Source: Mesostigma viride | Taxonomy: Eukaryota; Streptophyta; Mesostigmatophyceae; Mesostigmatales; Mesostigmataceae | Assembly (NCBI GenBank): GCA_009746045.1 | Contig: RPFO01000079.1 | Coordinates: forward strand, 4,832,468-4,896,467 | Direction of reading: 5' to 3' | DNA length: 64,000 nt | Shown here: positions 44,686-55,814 of the stretch, piece by piece | How the letters are laid out: every line of letters starts with the position of its first letter | How positions within the stretch are numbered: the first letter of the stretch is position 1 | Notes under the pieces: generated by a model | Databases searched by the model: none | The model's input: the letters and a program-made list of their open reading frames with translations, nothing else | Told to the model about the DNA's origin: nothing | Made by a program: the position numbers and the translations under genes

Positions 44686-45641
44686 ATCCATGCATCCATG
44701 CATCCATGCATCCATGCATCCATGCATCCATGCATCCATGCATCCATGCATCCATGCATCCATGCATCCATGCATCCATGCATCCATGCATCCATGCATC
44801 CATGCATCCATGCATCCATGCATCCATGCATCCATGCATCCATGCATCCATGCATCCATGCATCCATCCATCCATGCATCCATGCATCCATGCATCCATG
44901 CATCCATCCATGCATCCATGCATCCATGCACCCATGCACCCATGCACCCATGCACCCATGCACCCATGCACCCATGCACCCATGCACCCATGCACCCATG
45001 CACCCATGCACCCATGCACCCATGCACCCATGCACCCATGCACCCATGCACCCATGCACCCATGCACCCATGCACCCATGCACCCATGCACCCATGCACC
45101 CATGCACCCATGCATCCATGCATCCATGCATCCATGCATCCATGCATCCATGCATCCATGCATCCATGCATCCATGCATCCATGCATCCATGCATCCATG
45201 CATCCATGCATCCATGCATCCATGCATCCATGCATCCATGCATCCATGCATCCATGCATCCATGCATCCATGCATCCATGCATCCATGCATCCATGCATC
45301 CATGCATCCATGCATCCATGCATCCATGCATCCATGCATCCATGCATCCATGCATCCATGCATCCATGCATCCATGCATCCATGCATCCATGCATCCATG
45401 CATCCATGCATCCATGCATCCATGCATCCATGCATCCATGCATCCATGCATCCATGCATCCATCATCCATCCATCCATCCATCCATCCATCCATCCATCC
45501 ATCCATCCATCCATCCATCCATCCATCCATCCATCCATCCATCCATCCATCCATCCATCCATCCATCCATCCATCCATCCATCCATCCATCCATCCATCC
45601 ATCCATCCATCCATCCATCCATCCATCCATCCATCCATCCA
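44686..45641. repeat. GCATCCAT / ATCC hybrid satellite (copy B)
   Basis: 8-bp (CATCCATG)n, an 8-bp variant (CACCCATG)n block, again (CATCCATG)n, then 4-bp (ATCC)n from about 45467. The single-base variant spread across consecutive units shows local homogenisation. Confidence 0.97.
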
Positions 45642-46114
45642 CTCATCAAGCACACGTATATTGCGTCACATGGGTGGCAATAAAACAACCTTCAACCCCT
45701 ATACACTGATTGGGAGGGCATCCAACCTTGTCTCACTGCCTCAAGTGGTCAGGCCACAACAATTTCTCTGCATCATGGCGATACCTAACTGCGAGTGCTA
45801 AATGATTCTTGGCTTCGATGCGGCAATCAATGTGCTGCCCGTCACAGTTTAGTCCATTAGCCCTTGCCTAGTTCGTTGCAACACTTATTACACGCTGTCA
45901 ACACAACAAGACACACATACATGTCCCATTGGGGAGCCACGGAGTAATGGCATTGCCGCAGTAAATGCCAAAGTGAATGCTAAATACATCGACCCCTAGT
46001 GTAGGAATAATTAATTGGTACTCTTGTGCACATGCATGGCTGCCAAAATGAATTAAAACACGCAGATGGATACTTGTTTACAGAAGTTATACTTTGAATA
46101 CGTCGTCGTGTAAA

Positions 46115-46356
46115 CCATGCATCCATGCATCCATGCATCCATCCATCCATCCATCCATCCATCCATCCATCCATCCATCCATCCATCCATCCATCCATCC
46201 ATCCATCCATCCATCCATCCATCCATCCATCCATCCATCCATCCATCCATCCATCCATCCATCCATCCATCCATCCATCCATCCATCCATCCATCCATCC
46301 ATCCATCCATCCATCCATCCATCCATCCATCCATCCATCCATCCATCCATCCATCC
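46115..46356. repeat. Second ATCC satellite block in copy B
   Basis: Three GCATCCAT units followed by about 55 ATCC units, flanked by the duplicated 0.47-kb segment. Confidence 0.97.
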
Positions 46357-48595
46357 ACTCATCAAGCACACGTATATTGCGTCACATGGGTGGCAATAAA
46401 ACAACCTTCAACCCCTATACACTGATTGGGAGGGCATCCAACCTTGTCTCACTGCCTCAAGTGGTCAGGCCACAACAATTTCTCTGCATCATGGCGATAC
46501 CTAACTGCGAGTGCTAAATGATTCTTGGCTTCGATGCGGCAATCAATGTGCTGCCCGTCACAGTTTAGTCCATTAGCCCTTGCCTAGTTCGTTGCAACAC
46601 TTATTACACGCTGTCAACACAACAAGACACACATACATGTCCCATTGGGGAGCCACGGAGTAATGGCATTGCCGCAGTAAATGCCAAAGTGAATGCTAAA
46701 TACATCGACCCCTAGTGTAGGAATAATTAATTGGTACTCTTGTGCACATGCATGGCTGCCAAAATGAATTAAAACACGCAGATGGATACTTGTTTACAGA
46801 AGTTATACTTTGAATACGTCGTCGTGTAAACCAACGCTCTTCGCCCTAGGCTACATCGTTCACATTAAGCGCATGTATATGAGTATGAATATGCTACGTG
46901 TGCTGTTGCTTCAAACTTGTTCCTATACACAATCACACTGTCACAAAAACTGGCGTTCATCCAATACAGAAAACGCCCGCCACAAATTCCAAGCAGGATC
47001 TGAACGTAGACTTGGCCGTGATGCTGACCATTTCAAGCAACTTTGAATTACTGGCAAGCAATGGCGACCGTAATGTCAATCACCAGCACGCAGCACCTGC
47101 TATAAGAAAAAATCCAGCAACTACTAGCAAAAGTCAGGTGGGTGACAGGTGCGTGGGGTATGCAGTCAAGATCAAGCAGTGGAAAACATGGGCACAGTAG
47201 TGCTTCCCATCCCACGAACAGCCAAAGTCTCCCTAAAAAATGTGTTCTTGATGCACGTTTGATGCACGGGAGCTAATCCAAAGATGTTCCCCAAGGAAAT
47301 ACAGGGAGAGCCTGTGGGGAAAACAGGGGGGAAGCTGCATTGCGGATAATGACCCACTGTATATGCTCCCGACCCGTTGCCGACCGAAAGCAAATGGTAA
47401 GAAACTACCTGGACGGTAATGATGTAATGGAAAGACGTAAGAAGCTTTCCCGAACCGACGGAAGGACGACAAAGCGCAGCGTGTAAGGCAGAGGCAGTTG
47501 CGTGTTGCTGAAAATGACGTGACCAAAACGGTTGCCGATCATGAAAAACCGGACCTCCATCCCGTTGCTGACGGAAACACAGTGTAGAGACGCGGCCTGG
47601 CTTGGAAGCAGGACAGTCGATGGAAAAACGTTAGACGAACTTCCCAACCGAAGTACTTACAAAAAAATGCAGCGGTAGAGACTGCAGCCTGCCTGCAGTG
47701 CAGGAACGCCAACCAGAAGCGAAGGGTTCCTGCGAAATAGAAGGAGACAGGCCGGAATACAGAGGGTAAAGTATTCCTTGGATGACGTTACGACTCGAAG
47801 TGGGTAAAAAATGGAAGTGGCCGACTGAAAAGTCGCTGGCATTTCTGCCCTGGATGGAAACGTTGGGTAAGTAAATCGACCCGTTAGCAATAAAATGGGA
47901 AGAGCGCCCAGACGAAACAACCGCAGCTTACCCAAGCGAGATGAACTCTTTCTTGACAGTCGTCCATGCCAACGTCGGCCAGCCCGGGCCAGGTAGCTGC
48001 CGCAGCCATGCCGCACCAGAATTTGAATTTTGTGCCCGGCAACGTTCCTAAAATGCAGGAATGGCTGGGCCGACGGCCGACGCGTGGCCCGTGGCCCATG
48101 GCCCGTCGCCCGTGTTTTTACGTGCCTGCGCCTGGCCTGCCTTAACGTTGTTACGCCCGCGCACTCCCCAGCCTTGCGCACGCCAGCCTTGCGCACGCTG
48201 CGCCGCGCCCAGCCTTGCGCATTCCCAGCCTTGCGCATCCCAGCCTTGCGCATCGTCTGAAGAAATCAGTGACTGATGTTTACAAAAACTCAGCTGAAAA
48301 TTGACTTGTATCATCTCTATGATATATTAAAACTATTTCCTGAGTTTGGCCAGCTATATCGTCGGAAAACGTAAACTGCATGCATGGGCGCAAGCCGCCA
48401 TGGCTAGGTCGTGCATTTCCGGAACTCACGTTTCACGTGGAAAAGTACCCTTACCACCTGTTCTTTGACCGTACATTTAGCCGCTCATACCAAATCCAAA
48501 AAAATCGCAAAAATATGTCCAAGAAAGATCTTTTCACGTAGTATTTGAATAAATTTTGAGGGAATTTTTTTGACAAACCTTCCGATCGGGGCAAA

Positions 48596-48771
48596 TTTTC
48601 TACGAAACCCCAAATCTCAGTCCTAAATTTAGGACTGAGTTGAACTCAGTCCTAAAAATAGGTGTGGCTACAGACGACGTGTTAACACGTCGTTCGTCAC
48701 TGCACCTATTCTTAGGACTGAGTTCAACTCAGTCCTATTCTTAGGACTGAGTTTTTGGGTTTCGTAGAAAA
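48596..48771. repeat. 176-bp near-perfect palindrome
   Basis: The left end TTTTCTACGAAACCC is the reverse complement of the right end GGGTTTCGTAGAAAA. Inside, ACTCAGTCCTA / TAGGACTGAGT units are palindromic on each arm, and the centre is GACGTGTTAACACGTC. It lies on the axis between inverted copies B and C. It could be a small foldback element or a replication-fork product. No obvious target duplication is seen. Confidence 0.9.
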
Positions 48772-48780
48772 GAGTAATGT

Positions 48781-51700
48781 TAAACATCAGATTCTGATTT
48801 CATCAGACGATGACAAAGGCTGGCATGACAAAGGCTGGCATGACAAAGGCTGGGCGCGGCGCTCGGGCGTAACAGCGTTATAAGGCAGGCCAGGCGCAGG
48901 CACGTAAAAACACGGGCGACGGGCCATGGGCCACGGGCCACGCGTCGGCCGTCGGCCCAGCCATTCCTGCATTTTAGGAACGTTGCCGGGCACAAAATTC
49001 AAATTCTGATGCGGCATGGCCGCGGCAGCTACCTGGCCCGGGCTGGCCGACGTTGGCATGGACGACTGTCAAGAAAGAGTTCATCTCGCTTGGGTAAGCT
49101 GCGGTTGTTTCGTCTGGGCGCTCTTCCCATTTTATTGCTAACGGGTCGATTTGCTTACCCAACGTTTTCCATCCAGGGCAGAAATGCCAGCGACTTTTCA
49201 GTCGGCCACTTCCATTTACCCACTTCGAGTCGTAACGTCATCAACGTTACCCTCTGTATTCCGGCCTGTCTCCTTCTATTTCGCAGGAACCCTTCGCTTC
49301 TGGTTGGCGTTCCTGCACTGCAGGCAGGCTGCAGTCTCTACCGCTGCATTTTTTTGTAAGTACTTCGGTTGGGAAGTTCGTCTAGCGTTTTTCCATCGAC
49401 TGTCCTGCTTCCAAGCCAGGCCGCGTCTCTACACTGTGTTTCCGTCAGCAACGGGATGGAGGTCCGTTTTTTCATGATCGGCAACCGTTTTGGTCGCGTC
49501 ATTTTCAGCAACACGCAACTGCCTCTGCCTTACACGCTGCGCTTTGTCGTCCTTCCGTCGGTTCGGGAAAGCTTCTTACGTCTTTCAATTACATCATTAC
49601 CGTCCAGGTAGTTTCTTACCATTTGCTTTCCGTCGGCAACGGGTCGGGAGCATATACAGTGGGTCATTACCCGCAATGCAGCTTCCCCCCTGTTTTCCCC
49701 ACAGGCTCTCCCTGTATTTCCTTGGGGAACATCTTTGGATTAGCTCCCGTGCATCAAACGTGCATCAAGAACACATTTTTAAGGGAGACTTTGGCTGTTC
49801 GTGGGATGGGAAGCCCTACTGTGCCCATGTTTTCCACTGTTTGATCTTGGCTGCATACCCCTGGCACGTGTCACCCACCTGACTTTTGCTAGTAGTTGCT
49901 GGATTTTTTCTTCTAGCAGGTGCTGCGTGCTGGTGATTGTCATTACGGTCGCCATTGCTTGCCAGTAATTGATAGTTGCTTGATATGGTCAGCATCACGG
50001 CCAAGCCTACGCTCAGATCCTGCTTGGAATTTGTGGCGGGCGTTTTCTGTATTGGATGAACGCCAGTTTCTGTTACGGTGTGATTGTGTATAGGAACAAG
50101 CTTGAAGCAACAGCACACGATGCATATTCATACTCATATACATGCGCTTAATGTGAACGGTGTAGCCTAGGGCGAAGGGCGTTGGTTTACACGACGACGT
50201 ATTCAAAGTATAACTTCTGTAAACAAGTATCCATCTGCGTGGGTTAATTCATTTTGGCAGCCATGCATGTGCACAAGAGTACCAATTAATTATTCCTACA
50301 CTAGGGGTCGATGTATTTAGCATTCACTTTGGCATTTACTGCGGCAATGCCATTACTCCGTGGCTCCCCAATGGGACATGTTCTGTGTCTTGTTGTGTTG
50401 ACAGCGTGTAATAAGTGTTGCAACGTACTAGGCAAGGGTTTAGGGTCCAAACTGTGAGGGGCAGCACATTGAAACCAAGAATCATTTAGCACTCACAGTT
50501 AGGTGTCGCCATGATTCAGAGAACTTGTTGTGGCCTGACCACTTGAGGCAGTGAGACAAGGTTGGATGCCCTCCCAATCAGTTTCTAGGGGTTGAAGGTT
50601 GTTTTATTGCCACCCATGTGACGCAATATACGTGCGCTTGATGAGTGAATGGATGGATGGATGGATGGATGGATGGATGGATGGATGGATGGATGGATGG
50701 ATGGATGGATGGATGGATGGATGGATGGATGGATGGATGGATGGATGGATGGATGGATGGATGGATGGATGGATGGATGGATGGATGGATGGATGGATGG
50801 ATGGATGGATGGATGGATGGATGGATGGATGGATGGATGGATGGATGGATGGATGGATGGATGGATGGATGGATGGATGGATGCATGGATGCATGGATGC
50901 ATGGATGCATGGATGCATGGATGCATGGATGCATGGATGCATGGATGCATGGATGCATGGATGCATGGATGCATGGATGCATGGATGCATGGATGCATGG
51001 ATGCATGGATGCATGGATGCATGGATGCATGGATGCATGGATGCATGGATGCATGGATGCATGGATGCATGGATGCATGGATGCATGGATGCATGGATGC
51101 ATGGATGCATGGATGCATGGATGCATGGATGCATGGATGCATGGATGCATGGATGCATGGATGCATGGATGCATGGATGCATGGATGCATGGATGCATGG
51201 ATGCATGGATGCATGGATGCATGGATGCATGGATGCATGGATGCATGGATGCATGGATGCATGGATGCATGGATGCATGGATGCATGGATGCATGGATGC
51301 ATGGATGCATGGATGCATGGATGCATGGATGCATGGATGCATGGATGCATGGATGCATGGATGCATGGATGCATGGATGCATGGATGCATGGATGCATGG
51401 ATGCATGGATGCATGGATGCATGGATGCATGGATGCATGGATGCATGGATGCATGGATGCATGGATGGATGGATGCATGGATGCATGGATGCATGGATGC
51501 ATGGATGCATGGATGCATGGATGGATGCATGGAGGCATGGAGGCATGGAGGCATGGAGGCATGGAGGCATGGAGGCATGGATGTATGGATGCATGGATGG
51601 ATGATTGGCTAACAAAGTAATTGCTTGCGTGTCGTGCGCATGGGCATGTTAGTCCTCCTTGCCTCCCTATGAAACTAAGGGTTGAGAAAGCAGGCTTGGA

Positions 51701-51925
51701 CTCAGTGGCTACAATATTGTAGTGGCATGCACACACGGGCTGTCGGGAGCCACGGGGAAGAGAATATGAGAAATCGGGTTAGCCAGCGCTTCCATTGCCA
51801 ATTTGTAGCCATCCACTAAGCTGCCGTTTAGAATGGTAGGTACTTTTACACACTTTATACAGACGTCCACTTAAGCTAAATTTGGACTCATTGAGCTCTG
51901 AGACATCATGGTGGTGCCGGTGCCA
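48781..51925 (+). repeat. Long duplicated segment, copy C
   Basis: Direct relative of copy A and inverted relative of copy B. The starting tandem unit differs (ATGACAAAGGCTGGC instead of GATGCGCAAGGCTGG). It keeps TTTTCCATCGACTGTCCTGC (about 49388), which copy A has lost. It ends in satellite at 50648-51603, followed by the same 300-bp tail, then a LINE-like 3' end. Confidence 0.9.
50648..51603. repeat. GGAT / GCATGGAT hybrid satellite (copy C)
   Basis: (ATGG)n to about 50881, then (ATGCATGG)n to about 51525, then a short GGAGGCAT variant run (51530-51580). No stops in any frame. Confidence 0.97.
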
Positions 51926-51929
51926 TTGG

Positions 51930-52190
51930 TGCACCTAGAGCAGGTGTAGTTTACACCCTACCCTTGCAGGAAGTAGCCCAGAATGTATTAAAGGCCATAT
52001 CAAGGAGACAACCAGATGCCCCTTCTCAGGCTACGAGCCACATGTACTCCCAATGTAAACGTGTTCCTACTTAATTACTTAATTAATTAATGCCCCTTGT
52101 CAGGGACATGTGCTTCATGTGCTCCCAATGGAGATGTGTTCTAATTTAATTTAATTTAATCCCTGAGAAGGGGCATATGGTTTTTAATAC
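51930..52190. repeat. LINE-like 3'-end repeats
   Basis: GTGCACCTAGAGCAGGTGTA, GCAGGAAGTAGCCCAGAATG and CATGTACTCCCAATG blocks with TTAAT-type tails, matching 44130-44370 in inverted form. Confidence 0.7.
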
Positions 52191-52202
52191 ATTCTAGGCG
52201 AC

Positions 52203-52760
52203 AAATTCTGCAGGAAGATTGTCAAGGCTACACGCCCGACCCTGTGGGCAAGCCACCTCCCCCCAAGAGGAGGAGGCGTTTTGATGAGTAGTGTAGTTAG
52301 GATTTTTTCTAGACTAAATAGATTAGTGTTAGGTTAGTTCGTTTTGATGAGTAGCGTAGATAGGGTTTTCTAGACTAGATATAGCTTAGAGTTAGGTTAG
52401 CTCGATTACGTGGCTTCCTCCACTCTACCCATCCAACCTGGAATATTAAAATTAAATTATAACATGCCTCCGTTGTCATGTAGCACATATTCCTTGATGG
52501 ATGGTGGAGTGGGAAGTGCCGTGTAATCTAACTAACCTAACTCTAGTCTATCTAGTCTAGAAAAATCCTAACTACCCTACTCATCAAAACGCCTCCTCTT
52601 GGGGGGAGGTGGCTTGCCCACAGGGTCGGCGTGTGAGCCTTGACAATCTTCTGCCACCGCGTCTTGTTCTGCATGGCAGTCCAAAGAAGGGAGAGAGTGG
52701 ACCTCGAATATGTGCTGCATGATCTCCCAACGGAGGCATGTTATAATTTAATTTAATTTG
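52203..52760. mobile_element. Inverted cluster of three LINE 3'-end fragments
   Basis: A plus-strand fragment (52203-52435, with the PPPPKRRRRFDE-type end and an internal repeat of TTTTGATGAGTAG) meets a minus-strand fragment (52446-52692). A short plus-strand 3' tail follows (about 52696-52760). All share ATGTGCTACATGATCTCCCA. Successive insertions in opposite orientation are the simplest explanation. Confidence 0.8.
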
Positions 52761-53166
52761 TTTTTGTGCACACTAAAATCTGTGGCCAACTCAATTTGAT
52801 CAATGCAAGCTATGGAGGGGATTCATAAGTGTTTGCTCAATTTCATAAATTTTACTCAATTTTTCCACATGTGATTAAATCCTTATATTTGTCAATAAAG
52901 CAGGGGTCATCCAGCCTTCAGACCATGAAAATAGACCACCCACAAAAATTGGGCTCATTCTGAGCTCAAATGGTGACATGTGACAGCATACATGTGCAGT
53001 TTTTCGTCATTTCCCCCCTTTTCTTAAATGAAACAAATATGAATAGTGAACAAATGAACTCATATCAGGCTGGATTCTTGCAGGCAGCATTTATACCATG
53101 AAAATAGACCACCCACAAAAATTGGGCTCATTCTGAGCTCAAATGGTGACATGTGACAGCATACAT

Positions 53167-54290
53167 TCATGCCGTGTTCAGCCCGTCTCACGGTGCGAGA
53201 CTGAACAAGTCTCGCGTGCAGACACGTGTGTAGTACTCCTACACACAGATCTCGAGTGATTTATCTAGTACCAAATCCGAAAGGCTTGCATCACTCCCCG
53301 GACAGGAGAACTTTTGCGGATGACTGTAGGTGTAAGTTGGCGATGCCATGGTAACCGGAGACGTCCGTCCTATAGTCAGCAAAATTGGTGCGAGAGGTCC
53401 CCAGTTCGATTCCGGTCGGATTCATTTGCAGATCGCGTTTTCCGCGTTTTCCGCGGCCCGGCACTGAACGCAAAGGTTTTCACCTTTGCGGAGTGTCTGA
53501 TCAGAATATACGCTTGGCTGATTTCGATAGTACCGGCTACGCCCCCTTCTAAAGAAGGATTCAGCCGTGTTCAGCCCGTCTCACGGTGCGAGACTGAACA
53601 AGTCTCGCGTGCAGACACGTGTGTAGTACTCCTACACACAGATCTCGAGTGATTTATCTAGTACCAAATCCGAAAGGCTTGCATCACTCCCCGGACAGGA
53701 GAACTTTTGCGGATGACTGTAGGTGTAAGTTGGCGATGCCATGGTAACCGGAGACGTCCGTCCTATAGTCAGCAAAATTGGTGCGAGAGGTCCCCAGTTC
53801 GATTCCGGTCGGATTCATTTGCAGATCGCGTTTTCCGCGTTTTCCGCGGCCCGGCACTGAACGCAAAGGTTTTCACCTTTGCGGAGTGTCTGATCAGAAT
53901 ATACGCTTGGCTGATTTCGATAGTACCGGCTACGCCCCCTTCTAAAGAAGGATTCAGCCGTGTTCAGCCCGTCTCACGGTGCGAGACTGAACAAGTCTCG
54001 CGTGCAGACACGTGTGTAGTACTCCTACACACAGATCTCGAGTGATTTATCTAGTACCAAATCCGAAAGGCTTGCATCACTCCCCGGACAGGAGAACTTT
54101 TGCGGATGACTGTAGGTGTAAGTTGGCGATGCCATGGTAACCGGAGACGTCCGTCCTATAGTCAGCAAAATTGGTGCGAGAGGTCCCCAGTTCGATTCCG
54201 GTCGGATTCATTTGCAGATCGCGTTTTCCGCGTTTTCCGCGGCCCGGCACTGAACGCAAAGGTTTTCACCTTTGCGGAGTGTCTGATCAG
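53167..54290. mobile_element. 1,124-bp insertion with 393-bp tandem units, 9-bp target duplication
   Basis: Flanked by AGCATACAT at 53158-53166 and 54291-54299. Removal restores exact 173-bp satellite phase. The insert is 2.85 identical units of 393 bp (starting 53171, 53564, 53957). Each has short inverted repeats (GAGACTGAACAAGTCTC; GTGTGTAGTACTCCTACACAC), and a tRNA-like block in each unit suggests a SINE-like or tRNA-derived origin. There is no protein-coding gene; repeated ORFs of 60 and 112 codons are read-through. Confidence 0.88.
53363..53422 (+). other. tRNA-like block with B-box-like motif (repeated in each 393-bp unit)
   Basis: GTCCGTC at the start can pair with GTCGGAT at the end (6 of 7 positions). 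TAGTCAGCAAAATTGG resembles a tRNA D-arm/A-box, and CAGTTCGATTCCGG fits the Pol III B-box (GTTCGANTCC). The anticodon arm is essentially absent, so this is not a functional tRNA gene. Copies are at 53756-53815 and 54149-54208. Confidence 0.45.
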
Positions 54291-55165
54291 AGCATACATG
54301 TGCAGTTTTTCGTCATTTTCCCCCTTTTCTTACATGAAACAAATATGAACAGTGGACAAATGAACTCGTATCAGGCTGGGTTCTTGCAGGCAGCATCTAG
54401 ACCATGAAAATAGACCACCCACAAAAATTGGGCTCATTCTGAGCTCAAATGGTGACATTTGACCGCATACATGTGCAGTTTTTCGTCATTTTCCCCCTTT
54501 TCTTACATGAAACAAATATGAATAGTGAACAAATGAACTCATATCAGGCTGGATTCTTGCAGGCAGCATCTAGACCATGAAAATAGACCACCCACAAAAA
54601 TTGGGCTCATTCTGAGCTCAAATGGTGACATGTGACAGTATAAATATGCAGTTTTACGCCATTTTCATCGTTTTCTTACACGAAATAAATAGGAATCATG
54701 ACCAAATGAGCTCATATCGAGCTGGATTCTTGCAAGCTACATTTAAACCATAATACTAGACCACCTACAAAAATTGGGCTCATTCTGAGCTCAAATGGTG
54801 ACATGTGACAGTGTAAATATGCAACCTTTTGTCATTTGCACCGGTTTCTTACATGAAACAAATAGGAATCATGAACCAATGAACTCATATCCAGCTGGAT
54901 TCTTGCAAGCTACATTTAAACCTGATTACTACACCACCTACAAAAATTGGGCTCATTATGAGCTCAAATGGTGACATGTGACAGTATGAATATGCAGTTT
55001 TACGCCATTTGCACCGGTTTCTTACATGAAACAAATAGGAATCATGACCAAATGAACTCATATCAAGCTGGATTCTTGCAAGCAACATTTAAACCATAAT
55101 ACTAGACCACCTACAAAAATTGGGCTCATTCGATCTGAGCTCAAATGGTGACATGTGACAGTATA

Positions 55166-55372
55166 TGAAAAGAGACAACAAACGTGGACTGAAGCATTGG
55201 CACGCTGAGCCCCGTGCATGTCTGAGACCAGTTGTCTGAAAAGAGACAACAAACGTGGCAGCATGGCACGCCGAGCCCCGTGCATGTCTGAGACCAGTTG
55301 TCTGAAAAGAGACAACAAACGTGGAAGCATGGCACGCCGAGCCCCGTGCATGTCTGAGACCAGTTGTCTGAA
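55166..55372. repeat. 66-bp minisatellite, 3 units
   Basis: TGAAAAGAGACAACAAACGT recurs at 55166, 55237 and 55303, with GCACGCCGAGCCCCGTGCAT in each unit (itself partly palindromic). It lies at the edge of the satellite array. Confidence 0.85.
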
Positions 55373-55454
55373 CTGAAACGTAAAAAGCGCGGATCCGCGT
55401 AAGGCGCGATGTCTACTGGCTCAGGACAGTATATATATATAAGCCTCCTTCAAG

Positions 55455-55797
55455 CCTCCGCCTTCTTCAAGGAGTGTTGCCGGCTCCGGGAGGACCGGCT
55501 GGACCTGGAGGGCCAGCGGGCCCCATGGTCGGCGCGGACCTGGACGTCATATTGGCGTCAGCGCCTGTCGGTGGCGCTGACTCGGGCCATGGCTGACATC
55601 ATGCTCCGCCGTACGCGGGCTGATTTTGCGGTGCAGCAGGGCTATTAGGTTCCTCCCGTTAGGCGTTTCCATTGGTCTTATCGTAGTATAGAGCTTTGAC
55701 ATGGCTCTGTATATAGGTTTATAGCTGGGCGTTTGCTTTGGTTTGAGTGATTTCACTCTGCTGTAAGTAATTATATTTTTAAAATATATATATAAGC
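55455..55797 (+). mobile_element. 5'-truncated copy of the RT element's 3' end
   Basis: Nearly identical to 58038-58378: the last ~60 codons (FFKECCRLREDRLDLEGQ to the QQGY stop) plus the 3' UTR ending in TATATATATAAG. It is joined directly to the next, longer copy. Confidence 0.92.
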
Positions 55798-55814
55798 CCG
55801 GATTCCAGCTGCCC

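Larger units (their letters stand above)
44370..48300 (-). repeat. Long duplicated segment, copy B (inverted, with internal duplication)
   Basis: Reverse complement of copies A and C. Unlike them it has two satellite blocks (44686-45641 and 46115-46356). The sequence between them (about 45642-46113, starting ACTCATCAAGCACACGTATA) is repeated at about 46357-46832, so a segment of about 715 bp including satellite was duplicated in tandem. The first block contains a variant (CACCCATG)n run at about 44928-45110. Confidence 0.9.
52915..55165 (-). repeat. 173-bp satellite array (interrupted)
   Basis: The block TGAGCTCAAATGGTGACA recurs at 52961, 53134, then 54440, 54613, 54786, 54959 and 55136. 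Spacing is exactly 173 bp apart from a 4-bp insertion in the last interval (177 bp) and the 1,133-bp excess between the second and third, caused by an insertion. Units contain CAAAAATTGGGCTCATTCTG and GCAGTTTTTCGTCATTTTCC. Orientation is opposite to the array at 62.9-64 kb. Confidence 0.95.

Noticed and set aside
53363-53422. Functional tRNA gene
   Set aside because: A B-box-like sequence and partial acceptor pairing exist, but there is no anticodon arm and the T-stem pairs poorly.
53291-54259. Three identical 60-codon minus-strand ORFs and 112-codon plus-strand ORFs in the 393-bp units
   Set aside because: Read-through of a tandem repeat containing a tRNA-like block; no supporting start or family.
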